Below are positions 38,901 to 53,500 of a stretch of 64,000 bases of DNA, in pieces (within the stretch, counting starts at the first letter, position 1; each line of letters opens with the position of its first letter). The notes under the pieces were generated by a model that was given only the letters and a program-made list of their open reading frames with translations, ran no database searches and was not told the DNA's origin. This DNA is from Atherix ibis (lineage: Eukaryota; Arthropoda; Insecta; Diptera; Athericidae): contig OY282608.1 in NCBI GenBank assembly GCA_958298945.1, positions 19,941,933-20,005,932 of the forward strand, given 5' to 3'. The position numbers and the translations under genes are program-made.

Positions 38901-41900
38901 CCAACAAGCCAACAAACCAACAAGCCAACAAATGAACAAACCAACAAACCAACAAACCAACAAGTCAAAAAACCAACAAACCAACAAACCAACAAACCAA
39001 CAAGGCAACAAACCAACAAGCCAACAAGCCAACAAACCAACAAGCCAACAAACCAACAAACCAACAAACCAACAAACCAACAAACCAACAAACCAACAAA
39101 CCAACAAACCAACAAACCAACAAACCAACAAACCAACAAACCAACAAATGAACAAACCAAAAAACCAACAAACCAACAAGCCAACAAACCAACAAACCAA
39201 CAAACCAACAAACCAACAAACCAACAAACCAACAAACTAACAAATGAACAAACCAAAAAACCAACAAACCAACAAACCAACAAACCAACAAACCAACAAA
39301 CCAACAAACCAACAAACCTACTAGCCAACGAACCAACAAGCCAACAAACCAACAAGCCAACAAACGAACAAACCAACAAACCAACAAACCAACAAGGCAA
39401 CAAACCAACAAACCAAAAAACCAACAAACTAACAAGCCAACAAACCAACAAACCAACAAACCAACAAACCAACAAACCAACAAACCAACAAACCAACAAA
39501 CGAACAAACCAACAAACCAACAAATCAACAAACCAACAAAACGAACAAAGCAACAAATCAACAAAGCAACAAACCAACAAACCAACTAGCCAACAAACCA
39601 ACCAGCCAACAAACCAACAAGCCAACAAATGAACAAACCAACAAACCAACAAGTCAAAAAACCAACAAACCAACAAACCAACAAGGCAACAAACCAACAA
39701 GCCAACAAGCCAACAAACCAATAAGCCAACAAACCAACAAACCAACAAACCAACAAACCAACAAACCAACAAACCAACAAACCAACAAACCAACAAACCA
39801 ACAAACCAACAAATGAACAAACCAAAAAACCAACAAACCAACAAGCCAACAAACCAACAAACCAACAAGCCAACAAGCTAACTAACCAACAAACCACAAA
39901 CCAACAAACCAACAAACCAACAAACCAACAAGCTTACAAGCCAACAAACCAACAAGCCAACAAGCCAACAAACCAACAAGCCAACCAACGAACAAACCAA
40001 CAAACCAACAAACCAACAAGCCAACAAACCAACAAACCAACAAACCAACAAGCCAACAAGCCAACAAACCAACAAGCCAACAAGCCAACAAACCAACAAG
40101 CCAACAAACGAACAAACCAACAAACCAACAAACCAACAAACCAACAAGCCAACAAACCAACAAACCAAAAAGCCAACAAACCAACAAACCAACAAACGAA
40201 CAAACAAACAAACCAACAAACAAACAAACCAACAAACCAACAAACCAAAAAACCAACAAACCAACAAGCCAACAAACCAACAAACCAACAAGCCAACAAG
40301 CCAACAAACCAACAACCCAACAAACCAACAAACCAACAAACAAACAAACCAACAAACCAACAAACCAACAAGCCAACAAGCCAACAAACCAACAAGCCAA
40401 CAAACCAACAAGCCAACAAACGAACAAACCAACAAACCACCAAAACAACAAGCCAACCAACCAACAAACCAACAAACGAACAAACAAACAAACCAACAAA
40501 CCAACAAGCCAACAAACCAACAAACCAACAAGCCAACAAGCCAACAAACCAACAAACCAACAAACCAACAAGTCAACCAACCAACAAACCAACAAACGAA
40601 CAAACAAACAAACCAACAAACCAACAAACCAACAAACCAACAAACCAACAAACCTACTAGCCAACAAACCAACAAGCCAACAAACCAACAAGCCAACAAA
40701 CGAACAAACCAACAAACCAACAAACCAACAAGGAAACAAACCAACAAACCAATAAACCAACAAACTAACAAGCCAACAAACCAACAAACCAACAAACCAA
40801 CAAACCAACAAACGAACAAACCAACAAACCAACAAATCAACAAACCAACAAAACGAACAAAGCAACAAATCAACAAAGCAACAAATCAACAAACCAACTA
40901 GCCAACAAACCAACAAGCCAACAAACCAACAAGCCAACAAATGAACAAACCAACAAACCAACAAACCAACAAGTCAAAAAACCAACAAACCAACAAACCA
41001 ACAAACCAACAAGGCAACAAACCAACAAACCAACAAACCAACAAACCAACAAGCCAACAAGCCAACAAACCAACAAGCCAACAAGCCAAAAAAACCAACA
41101 AGCCAACAAACGAACAAACCAACAAACCAACAAACCAACAAACCAACAAGCCAACAAACCAACAAACCAAAAAGCCAACAAACCAACAAACCAACAAACG
41201 AACAAACAAACAAACCAACAAACAAACAAACCAACAAACCAACAAACCAAAAAACCAACAAACCAACAAGCCAACAAACCAACAAACCAACAAGCCAACA
41301 AGCCAACAAACCAACAACCCAACAAACCAACAAACCAACAAACCAACAAATTAAGAAGCCAACAAGCCAACAAACCAACAAGCCAACAAGCCAACAAACC
41401 AACAAGCCAACAAACGAACAAACCAACAAACCACCAAAACAACAAGCCAACCAACCAACAAACCAACAAACGAACAAACAAACAAACCAACAAACCAACA
41501 AGCCAACACGCCAACAAACCAACAAGCCAACAAGCCAACAAACCAACAAACCAAAAAACCAACAAACCAACAAGCCAACAAACCAACAAACCAACAAGCC
41601 AACAAGCCAACAAACCAACATCCCAACAAACCAACAAACCAACAAACCAACAAACCAACAAATTAACAAGCCAACAAGCCAACAAACCAACAAGCCAACA
41701 AGCCAACAAACCAACAAGCCAACAAACGAACAAACCAACAAACCACCAAAACAACAAGCCAACCAACCAACAAACCAACAAACGAACAAACAAACAAACC
41801 AACAAACCAACAAACCAACAAACCTACTAGCCAACAAACCAACAAGCCAACAAACCAACAAGCCAACAAACGAACAAACTAACAAGCCAACAAACCAACA

Positions 41901-44900
41901 AACCAACAAACCAACAAACCAACAAACCAACAAACCAACAAACCAACAAACCAACAAACGAACAAACCAACAAACCAACAAATCAACAAACCAACAAAAC
42001 GAACAAAGCAACAAATCAACAAAGCAACAAATCAACAAACCAACTAGCCAACAAACCAACAAGCCAACAAACCAACAAGCCAACAAATGAACAAACCAAC
42101 AAACCAACAAACCAACAAGTCAAAAAACCAACAAACCAACAAACCAACAAACCAACAAGGCAACAAACCAACAAGCCAACAAGCCAACAAACCAACAAGC
42201 CAACAAACCAACAAACCAACAAACCAACAAACCAACAAACCAACAAACCAACAAACCAACAAACCAACAAACCAACAAACCAACAAACCAACAAACCAAC
42301 AAACCAACAAATGAACAAACCAAAAAACCAACAAACCAACAAGCCAACAAACCAACAAACCAACAAACCAACAAACCAACAAACCAACAAACCAACAAAC
42401 TAACAAATGAACAAACCAAAAAACCAACAAACCAACAAACCAACAAACCAACAAACCAACAAACCAACAAACCAACAAACCTACTAGCCAACGAACCAAC
42501 AAGCCAACAAACCAACAAGCCAACAAACGAACAAACCAACAAACCAACAAACCAACAAGGCAACAAACCAACAAACCAAAAAACCAACAAACTAACAAGC
42601 CAACAAACCAACAAACCAACAAACCAACAAACCAACAAACCAACAAACCAACAAACCAACAAACGAACAAACCAACAAACCAACAAATCAACAAACCAAC
42701 AAAACGAACAAAGCAACAAATCAACAAAGCAACAAACCAACAAACCAACTAGCCAACAAACCAACCAGCCAACAAACCAACAAGCCAACAAATGAACAAA
42801 CCAACAAACCAACAAGTCAAAAAACCAACAAACCAACAAACCAACAAGGCAACAAACCAACAAGCCAACAAGCCAACAAACCAATAAGCCAACAAACCAA
42901 CAAACCAACAAACCAACAAACCAACAAACCAACAAACCAACAAACCAACAAACCAACAAACCAACAAATGAACAAACCAAAAAACCAACAAACCAACAAG
43001 CCAACAAACCAACAAACCAACAAGCCAACAAGCTAACTAACCAACAAACCACAAACCAACAAACCAACAAACCAACAAACCAACAAGCTTACAAGCCAAC
43101 AAACCAACAAGCCAACAAGCCAACAAACCAACAAGCCAACCAACGAACAAACCAACAAACCAACAAACCAACAAGCCAACAAACCAACAAACCAACAAAC
43201 CAACAAGCCAACAAGCCAACAAACCAACAAGCCAACAAGCCAACAAACCAACAAGCCAACAAACGAACAAACCAACAAACCAACAAACCAACAAACCAAC
43301 AAGCCAACAAACCAACAAACCAAAAAGCCAACAAACCAACAAACCAACAAACGAACAAACAAACAAACCAACAAACAAACAAACCAACAAACCAACAAAC
43401 CAAAAAACCAACAAACCAACAAGCCAACAAACCAACAAACCAACAAGCCAACAAGCCAACAAACCAACAACCCAACAAACCAACAAACCAACAAACAAAC
43501 AAACCAACAAACCAACAAACCAACAAGCCAACAAGCCAACAAACCAACAAGCCAACAAACCAACAAGCCAACAAACGAACAAACCAACAAACCACCAAAA
43601 CAACAAGCCAACCAACCAACAAACCAACAAACGAACAAACAAACAAACCAACAAACCAACAAGCCAACAAACCAACAAACCAACAAGCCAACAAGCCAAC
43701 AAACCAACAAACCAACAAACCAACAAGTCAACCAACCAACAAACCAACAAACGAACAAACAAACAAACCAACAAACCAACAAACCAACAAACCAACAAAC
43801 CTACTAGCCAACAAACCAACAAGCCAACAAACCAACAAGCCAACAAACGAACAAACCAACAAACCAACAAACCAACAAGGAAACAAACCAACAAACCAAT
43901 AAACCAACAAACTAACAAGCCAACAAACCAACAAACCAACAAACCAACAAACCAACAAACGAACAAACCAACAAACCAACAAATCAACAAACCAACAAAA
44001 CGAACAAAGCAACAAATCAACAAAGCAACAAATCAACAAACCAACTAGCCAACAAACCAACAAGCCAACAAACCAACAAGCCAACAAATGAACAAACCAA
44101 CAAACCAACAAACCAACAAGTCAAAAAACCAACAAACCAACAAACCAACAAACCAACAAGGCAACAAACCAGCAAGCCAACAAGCCAACAAACCAACAAG
44201 CCAACAAACCAACAAACCAACAAACCAACAAACCAACAAACCAACAAACCAACAAACCAACAAACCAACAAACCAACAAATGAACAAACCAAAAAACCAA
44301 CAAACCAACAAGCCGACAAACCAACAAACCAACAAGCCAACAAGCTAACTAACCAACAATACACAAACCAACAAACCAACAAACCAACAAACCAACAAGC
44401 TTACAAGCCAACAAACCAACAAGCCAACAAGCCAACAAACCAACAAGCCAACCAACGAACAAACCAACAAACCAACAAACCAACAAGCCAACAAACCAAC
44501 AAACCAACAAACCAACAAGCCAACAAGCCAACAAACCAACAAGCCAACAAGCCAACAAGCCAACAAACCAACAAGCCAACAAACGAACAAACCAACAAAC
44601 CAACAAACCAACAAACCAACAAACCAACAAACCAACAAACCAACAAACCAACAAACCAACAAACCAACAAACCAACAAATGAACAAACCAAAAAACCAAC
44701 AAACCAACAAGCCAACAAACCAACAAACCAACAAGCCAACCTGCTAACTAACCAACAAACCACAAACCAACAAACCAACAAACCAACAAACCAACAAGCT
44801 TACAAGCCAACAAACCAACAAGCCAACAAGCCAACAAACCAACAAGCCAACCAACGAACAAACCAACAAACCAACAAACCAACAAGCCAACAAACCAACA

Positions 44901-46950
44901 AACCAACAAACCAACAAGCCAACAAGCCAACAAACCAACAAGCCAACAAGCCAAAAAAACCAACAAGCCAACAAACGAACAAACCAACAAACCAACAAAC
45001 CAACAAACCAACAAGCCAACAAACCAACAAACCAAAAAGCCAACAAACCAACAAACCAACAAACGAACAAACAAACAAACCAACAAACAAACAAACCAAC
45101 AAACCAACAAACCAAAAAACCAACAAACCAACAAGCCAACAAACCAACAAACCAACAAGCCAACAAGCCAACAAACCAACAACCCAACAAACCAACAAAC
45201 CAACAAACCAACAAACCAACAAATTAAGAAGCCAACAAGCCAACAAACCAACAAGCCAACAAGCCAACAAACCAACAAGCCAACAAACGAACAAACCAAC
45301 AAACCACCAAAACAACAAGCCAACCAACCAACAAACCAACAAACGAACAAACAAACAAACCAACAAACCAACAAGCCAACAAGCCAACAAACCAACAAGC
45401 CAACAAGCCAACAAACCAACAAACCAAAAAACCAACAAACCAACAAGCCAACAAACCAACAAACCAACAAGCCAACAAGCCAACAAACCAACATCCCAAC
45501 AAACCAACAAACCAACAAACCAACAAACCAACAAATTAACAAGCCAACAAGCCAACAAGCCAACAAACCAACAAGCCAACAAGCCAACAAACCAACAAGC
45601 CAACAAGCCAACAAACCAACAAGCCAACAAACGAACAAACCAACAAACCACCAAAACAACAAGCCAACCAACCAACAAACCAACAAACGAACAAACAAAC
45701 AAACCAACAAACCAACAAACCAACAAACCTACTAGCCAACAAACCAACAAGCCAACAAACCAACAAGCCAACAAACGAACAAACTAACAAGCCAACAAAC
45801 CAACAAACCAACAAACCAACAAACCAACAAACCAACAAACCAACAAACCAACAAACCAACAAACGAACAAACCAACAAACCAACAAATCAACAAACCAAC
45901 AAAACGAACAAAGCAACAAATCAACAAAGCAACAAATCAACAAATCAACTAGCCAACAAACCAACAAGCCAACAAACCAACAAGCCAACAAATGAACAAA
46001 CCAACAAACCAACAAACCAACAAGTCAAAAAACCAACAAACCAACAAACCAACAAACCAACAAGGCAACAAACCAACAAGCCAACAAGCCAACAAACCAA
46101 CAAGCCAACAAACCAACAAACCAACAAACCAACAAACCAACAAACCAACAAACCAACAAACCAACAAACCAACAAACCAACAAACCAACAAATGAACAAA
46201 CCAAAAAACCAACAAACTAACAAGCCAACAAACCAACAAACCAACAAGTTAACTAACCAACAAACCACAAACCAACAAACCAACAAACAAACAAGCTTAC
46301 AAGCCAACAAACCAACAAGCAAACCAGCCAACAAACCAACAAGCCAACCAACGAACAAACCAACAAACCAACAAACCAACAAGCCAACAAACCAACAAAC
46401 CAACAAACCAACAAGCCAACAAGCCAACAAACCAACAAGCCAACAAGCCAACAAACCAAAAAGCCAACAAAAGAACAAACAAACAAACCAACAAACCAAC
46501 AAACCAACAAGCCAACAAACCAACAAACCAAAAAGCCAACAAACCAACAAACCAACAAACGAACAAACAAACAAACCAACAAACAAACAAACCAACAAAC
46601 CAACAAACCAAAAAACCAACAAACCAACAAGCCAAAAAACCAACAAACCAACAAGCCAACAAGCCAACAAACCAACAACCCAACAAACCAACAAACCAAC
46701 AAACCAACAAACCAACAAACCAACAAGCCAACAAGCCAACAAACCAACAAGCCAACAAGCCAACAAACCAACAAGCCAACAAACGAACAAACCAACAAAC
46801 CACCAAAACAACAAGCCAACCAACCAACAAACCAACAAACGAACAAACAAACAAACCAACAAACCAACAAGCCAACAAACCAACAAACCAACAAGCCAAC
46901 AAGCCAACAAACCAACAAACCAACAAACCAACAAACCAACAAGTCAACCA
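35970..46950. repeat. Large higher-order repeats, 3,155 to 3,905 bp
   Basis: A block headed by GCTAACTAACC, an odd CCACAAACC unit and AAGCTTACAAGCC starts near 35,974, 39,877, 43,032 and 46,250. Its AAGCTT lies at 36,025, 39,930, 43,085 and 46,293 (spacings 3,905, 3,155 and 3,208). A second block with GCCAAAAAAACC is at 37,930, 41,085 and 44,950. A 7,020-bp shift also aligns 37.3-38.9 kb with 44.35-45.95 kb. The 39.9- and 43.0-kb copies look almost identical, while the 36.0-kb copy has private changes. Confidence 0.8.
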
Positions 46951-47589
46951 ACCAACAAACCAACAAACGAACAAACAAACAAACCAACAAACCAACAAAC
47001 CAACAAACCAACAAACCAATAAGCCAACAAACCAACAAGCCACCAAACGAACAAACCAACAAACAAACAAGCCAACAAACCAACAAACCAACAAACGAAT
47101 GAACCAACAAACCAACAAACCAAGAAACCAACACACCAACAAACCAACAAGCCAACAAACCAACAAACCAACAAACCAACAAACGAAGAAACCAACAAAT
47201 TAACAAACCAACAAACCAACAAACCAACAAACCAACCAACCAACCAACCAACAAACCAACAAACCAACAAACCAATAAACCAACAAACCAACAAACCAAC
47301 AAACCAACTAGCCAACAAACCAACAAGCCAACAAACCAACAAGCCAACAAATGAACAAACCAACAAACCAACAAGTCAAAAAACCAACAAACCAAGAAAC
47401 CAACAAACCAACAAGGCAACAAACCAACAAGCCAACAAGCCAACAAACCAAGAAGCCAACAAACCAACAAACCAACAAACCAACAAACCAACAAACCAAC
47501 AAACCAACAAACCAACAAACCAACAAACCAACAAATGAACAAACCAAAAAACCAACAAACCAATAAGCCAACAAACCAACAAACCAACA

Positions 47590-50500
47590 AGCCAACAAGC
47601 TAACTAACCAACCAACCAACAAACCAACAAACCAACAAACCAACAAACCAACAAGCTTACAAGCCAACAATCCAACAAGCCAACAAGCCAACAAACCAAC
47701 AAGCCAACAAACGAACAAACCAACAAACCAACAAACCAACAAACCAACAAGCCAACAAACCAACAAACCAACAAGCCAACAAACTAACAAACCAACAAAC
47801 GAACAAACAAACAAACCAACAAACCAGTAAGCCAACAAACGAACAAGCCAACAAAAGAACAAACCAACAAACAAACAAACCAACAAACCAACAAACCAAC
47901 AAACGAACAAACCAACAAACCAACAAACCAACAAACCAACAAACCACCAAACCAACAAGCCAACAAACCAACAAACCAACAAAGCAACAAAGCAACAAAC
48001 CAACAAACCAACAAACCAACAAACCCATAAACCAACAAACCAACAAACCAACAAACCAACAAACCAACAAACAAACAAACCAACAAACCAAAAAACGAAC
48101 AAACCAACAGACCAACAAACCAACAAGCTAATAAGCCAGCAAACCAACAAGCCAACAAACCAATAAGCCAACAAGCCAACATGCCAACAAACCAACATGC
48201 CACCAAACCAACAAACCAACAAACCAACAAACCAAAAAACCAACAAACGAACAAACCAACAAACCAACAAACCAACAAACGAACAAACCAACAAACCAAC
48301 AAACCAACAAACGAACAAACCAACAAACCAACAAGCCAACAAGCCAACAAACCAACAAGCCAACAAACCAACAAACCAACAAACCAACAAACGAACAAAC
48401 CAACAAACCAACAAACCAACAAACCAACAAACCAACAAACCAACAAACCAACAAACCAACAAACCAACAAGCCAACAAGCCAACAAACCAACAAACCAAC
48501 AAACCAACAAACAAACAAACCAACAAACCAACAAACGAACAAACCAACAAACCAAGAAACCAACACACCAACGAACCAAAAAGCGAACAAACCAACAAAC
48601 CAACAAACCAACAAACGAAGAAACCAATAAATTAACAAACCAGCAAACCAACAAACCAACAATCCAACAAACCAACCAACCAACAAACCAACAAACAAAC
48701 AAACCAATAAACCAACAAACCAACAAACCAACAAACCAACTAGCCAACAAACCAACAAGCCAACAAACCAACAAGCCAACAAATGAACAAACCAACAAAC
48801 CAACAAACCAACAAGTCAAAAAACCAACAAACCAACAAACCAACAAACCAACAAGGCAACAAACCAGCAAGCCAACAAGCCAACAAACCAACAAGCCAAC
48901 AAACCAACAAACCAACAAACCAACAAACCAACAAACCAACAAACCAACAAACCAACAAACCAACAAACCAACAAACCAACAAACCAACAAACCAACAAAC
49001 CAACAAACCAACAAACCAACAAACCAACAAACCAACAAATGAACAAACCAAAAAACCAACAAACCAACAAGCCAACAAACCAACAAACCAACAAACCAAC
49101 AAGCTAACTAACCAACAAACCAACAAACCAACAAACCAACAAACCAACAAACCAACAAACCAACAAGCTTACAAGCCAACAAACCAACAAGCCAACAAGC
49201 CAACAAACCAACAAGCCAACAAACGAACAAACCAACAAACCAACAAACCAACAAACCAACAAGCCAACAAACCAACAAACCAACAAGCCAACAAACCAAC
49301 AAACCAACAAACGAACAAACAAACAAACCAACAAACCAGTAAGCCAACAAACGAACAAGCCAACAAAAGAACAAACCAACAAACAAACAAAACAAAAAAA
49401 CCAACAAACCAACAAACGAACAAACCAACAAACCAACAAACCAAGAAGCCAACAAACCACCAAACCAACAAGCCAACAAACCAACAAACCAACAAAGCAA
49501 CAAACCAACAAACCAACAAACCAACAAACCCACAAACCAACACACCATCAAACCAACAAACCAACAAACAAACAAACTACCAAACCAACAAACCAACAAA
49601 CCAACAAACCAAAAAACCAACAAACGAACAAACCAACAAACCAACAAACCAACAAACGAACAAACCAACAAACCAACAAACCAACAAACGAACAAACCAA
49701 CAAACCAACAAGCCAACAAGCCAACAAACCAACAAGCCAACAAACCAACAAACCAACAAACGAACAAACCAACAAACCAACAAATGAACAAACCAAAAAA
49801 CCAACAAACCAACAAGCCAACAAACCAACAAACCAACAAACCAACAAGCTAACTAACCAACAAACCAACAAACCAACAAACCAACAAACCAACAAACCAA
49901 CAAACCAACAAACCAACAAGCTTACAAGCCAACAAACCAACAAGCCAACAAGCCAACAAACCAACAAGCCAACAAACGAACAAACCAACAAACCAACAAA
50001 CCAACAAACCAAGAAGCCAACAAACCAACAAACCAACAAGCCAACAAACCAACAAACCAACAAACGAACAAACAAACAAACCAACAAACCAGTAAGCCAA
50101 CAAACGAACAAGCCAACAAAAGAACAAACCAACAAACAAACAAACCAACAAACCAACAAACCAACAAACGAACAAACCAACAAACCAACAAACCAAGAAA
50201 CCAACAAACCACCAAACCAACAAGCCAACAAACCAACAAACCAACAAAGCAACAAACCAACAAACCAACAAACCAACAAACCCACAAACTAACACACCAA
50301 CAAACCAACAAACCAACAAACAAACAAACTACCAAACCAACAAACCAACAAACCAACAAACCAAAAAACCAACAAACGAACAAACCAACAAACCAACAAA
50401 CCAACAAACCAACAAACCAACAAACCAACAAACCAACAAACGAACAAACCAACAAACCAACAAACCAACAAACCAACAAACGAACAAACCAACAAACCAA

Positions 50501-53500
50501 CAAACCAACACACCAACAAACCAACAAACCAACAAACCAACAAACCAACAAACCAACAAACCAACAAGCCAACAAGCCAACAAACCAACAAACCAACAAA
50601 CCAACAAACCAACAAACGAACAAACCAACAAACCAACAAACCAAGAAACCAACACACCAACGAACCAACAAGCCAACAAACCAACAAACCAACAAACGAA
50701 GAAACCAACAAATTAACAAACCAGCAAACCAACAAACCAACAAACCAACAAACCAACCAACCTACAAACCAACAAACCAACAAACCAATAAACCAACAAA
50801 CCAACAAACCAACAAACAAACTAGCCAACAAACCAACAAGCCAACAAACCAACAAGCCAACAAATGAACAAACCAACAAACCAACAAACCAACAAGTCAA
50901 AAAACCAACAAACCAACAAATGAACAAACCAAAAAACCAACAAACCAACAAGCCAACAAACCAACAAGCCAACAAACCAACAAACCAACAAGCCAATAAG
51001 CTAACTAACCAACAAACCAACAAACCAACAAACCAACAAACCAACAAACCAACAAAGCAACAAACCAACAAACCAACAAACCAACAAACCCACAAACCAA
51101 CACACCAACAAACCAACAAACCAACAAACCAACAAACAAACAAACCACCAAACCAACAAACCAACAAACCAACAAACCAAAAAACCAACAAACGAACAAA
51201 CCAACAAACCAACAAACCAACAAACCAACAAACCAACAAATCAACGAACCAACAAACCAACAAACGAACAAACCAACAAACCAACAAGCCAACAAGCCAA
51301 CAAACCAACAAGCCAACAAACCAACAAACCAACAAACCAACAAACGAACAAACCAACAAACCAACAAACCAACAAACCAACAAACCAACAAACCAACAAA
51401 CCAACAAACCAACAAACCAACAAGCCAACAAACCAACAAACCAACAAACCAACAAACCAACAAACGAACAAACCAACAAACCAACAAACCAAGAAACCAA
51501 CACACCAACGAACCAACAAGCCAACAAACCAACAAACCAACAAACCAACAAACGAAGAAACCAACAAATTAACAAACCAGCAAACCAACAAACCAACAAA
51601 CCAACAAACCAACCAACCAACAAACCAACAAACCAACAAACCAATAAACCAACAAACCAACAAACCAACAAACCAACTAGCCAACAAACCAACAAGCCAA
51701 CAAACCAACAAGCCAACAAATGAACAAACCAACAAACCAACAAACCAACAAGTCAAAAAACCAACAAACCAACAAACCAACAAACCAACAAGGCAACAAA
51801 CCAGCAAGCCAACAAGCCAACAAACCAACAAGCTAACAAACCAACAAACCAACAAACCAACAAACCAACAAACCAACAAACCAACAAACCAACAAACCAA
51901 CAAACCAACAAACCAACAAACCAACAAACCAACAAACCAACAAACCAACAAACCAACAAATGAACAAACCAAAAAACCAACAAACCAACAAGCCAACAAA
52001 CCAACAAACCAATAAGCCAACAAGCTAACTAACCAACAAACCAACAAACCAACAAACCAACAAACCAACAAACCAACAAACCAACAAACCAACAAACCAA
52101 CAAACCAACAAGCTAACAAGCCAACAAACCAACAAGCCAACAAGCCAACAAACCAACAAGGCAACAAACGAACAAACCAACAAACCAACAAACCAACAAA
52201 CCAACAAGCCAACAAACCAACAAACCAACAAGCCAACAAACCAACAAACCAACAAACGAACAAACAAACAAACCAGTAAGCCAACAAACGAACAAGCCAA
52301 CAAAAGAGCAAACCAACAAACAAACAAACCAACAAACCAACAAACCAACAAACGAACAAACCAACAAACCAACAAACCAAGAAACCAACAAACCACCAAA
52401 CCAACAAGCCAACAAACCAACAAACCAACAAAGCAACAAACCAACAAACCAATAAACCAACAAACCCACAAACCAACACACCAACAAACCAACAAACCAA
52501 CAAACAAACAAACCACCAAACCAACAAACCAACAAACCAAAAAACCAACAAACGAACAAACCAACAAACCAACAAACCAACAAACCAACAAACCAACAAA
52601 CCAACAAACGAACAAACCAACAAACCAACAAGCCAACAAGCCAACAAACCAACAAGCCAACAAACCAACAAAACAACAAACCAACAAACGAACAAACCAA
52701 CGAACCAACAAACCAACAAACCAACAAACCAACAACCCAACAAACCAACAAACCAACAAACCAACAAACCAACAAGCCAACAAGCCAACAAACCAACAAA
52801 CCAACAAACCAACAAACCAACAAACGAACAAACCAACAAACCAACAAACCCAGAAACCAACACACCAACGAACCAACAAGCCAACAAACCAACAAACCAA
52901 CAAACCAACAAACGAAGAAACCAACAAATTAACAAACCAGCAAACCAACAAACCAACAAACCAACAAACCAACCAACCAACAAACCAACAAACCAACAAA
53001 CCAATAAACCAACAAACCAACAAACCAACAAACCAACTAGCCAACAAACCAACAAGCCAACAAACCAACAAGCCAACAAATGAACAAACCAACAAACCAA
53101 CAAGTCAAAAAACCAACAAACCAACAAACCAACTAGGCAACAAACCAGCAAACCAACTAGGCAACAAACCAGCAAGCCAACTAGCCAACAAACCAACAAG
53201 CCAACAAACCAACAAACCAACAAACCAACAAACCAACAAACCAACAAACCAACAAACCAACAAACCAACAAACCAACAAACCAACAAACCAACAAACCAA
53301 CAAATGAACAAACCAAAAAACCAACAAACCAACAAGCCAACAAACCAACAAACCAACAAGCCAACAAGCTAACTAACCAACAAACCAACAAACCAACAAA
53401 CCAACAAACCAACAAACCAACAAACCAACAAGCTTACAAGCCAACAAACCAACAAGCCAACAAGCCAACAAACCAACAAGCCAACAAACGAACAAACCAA

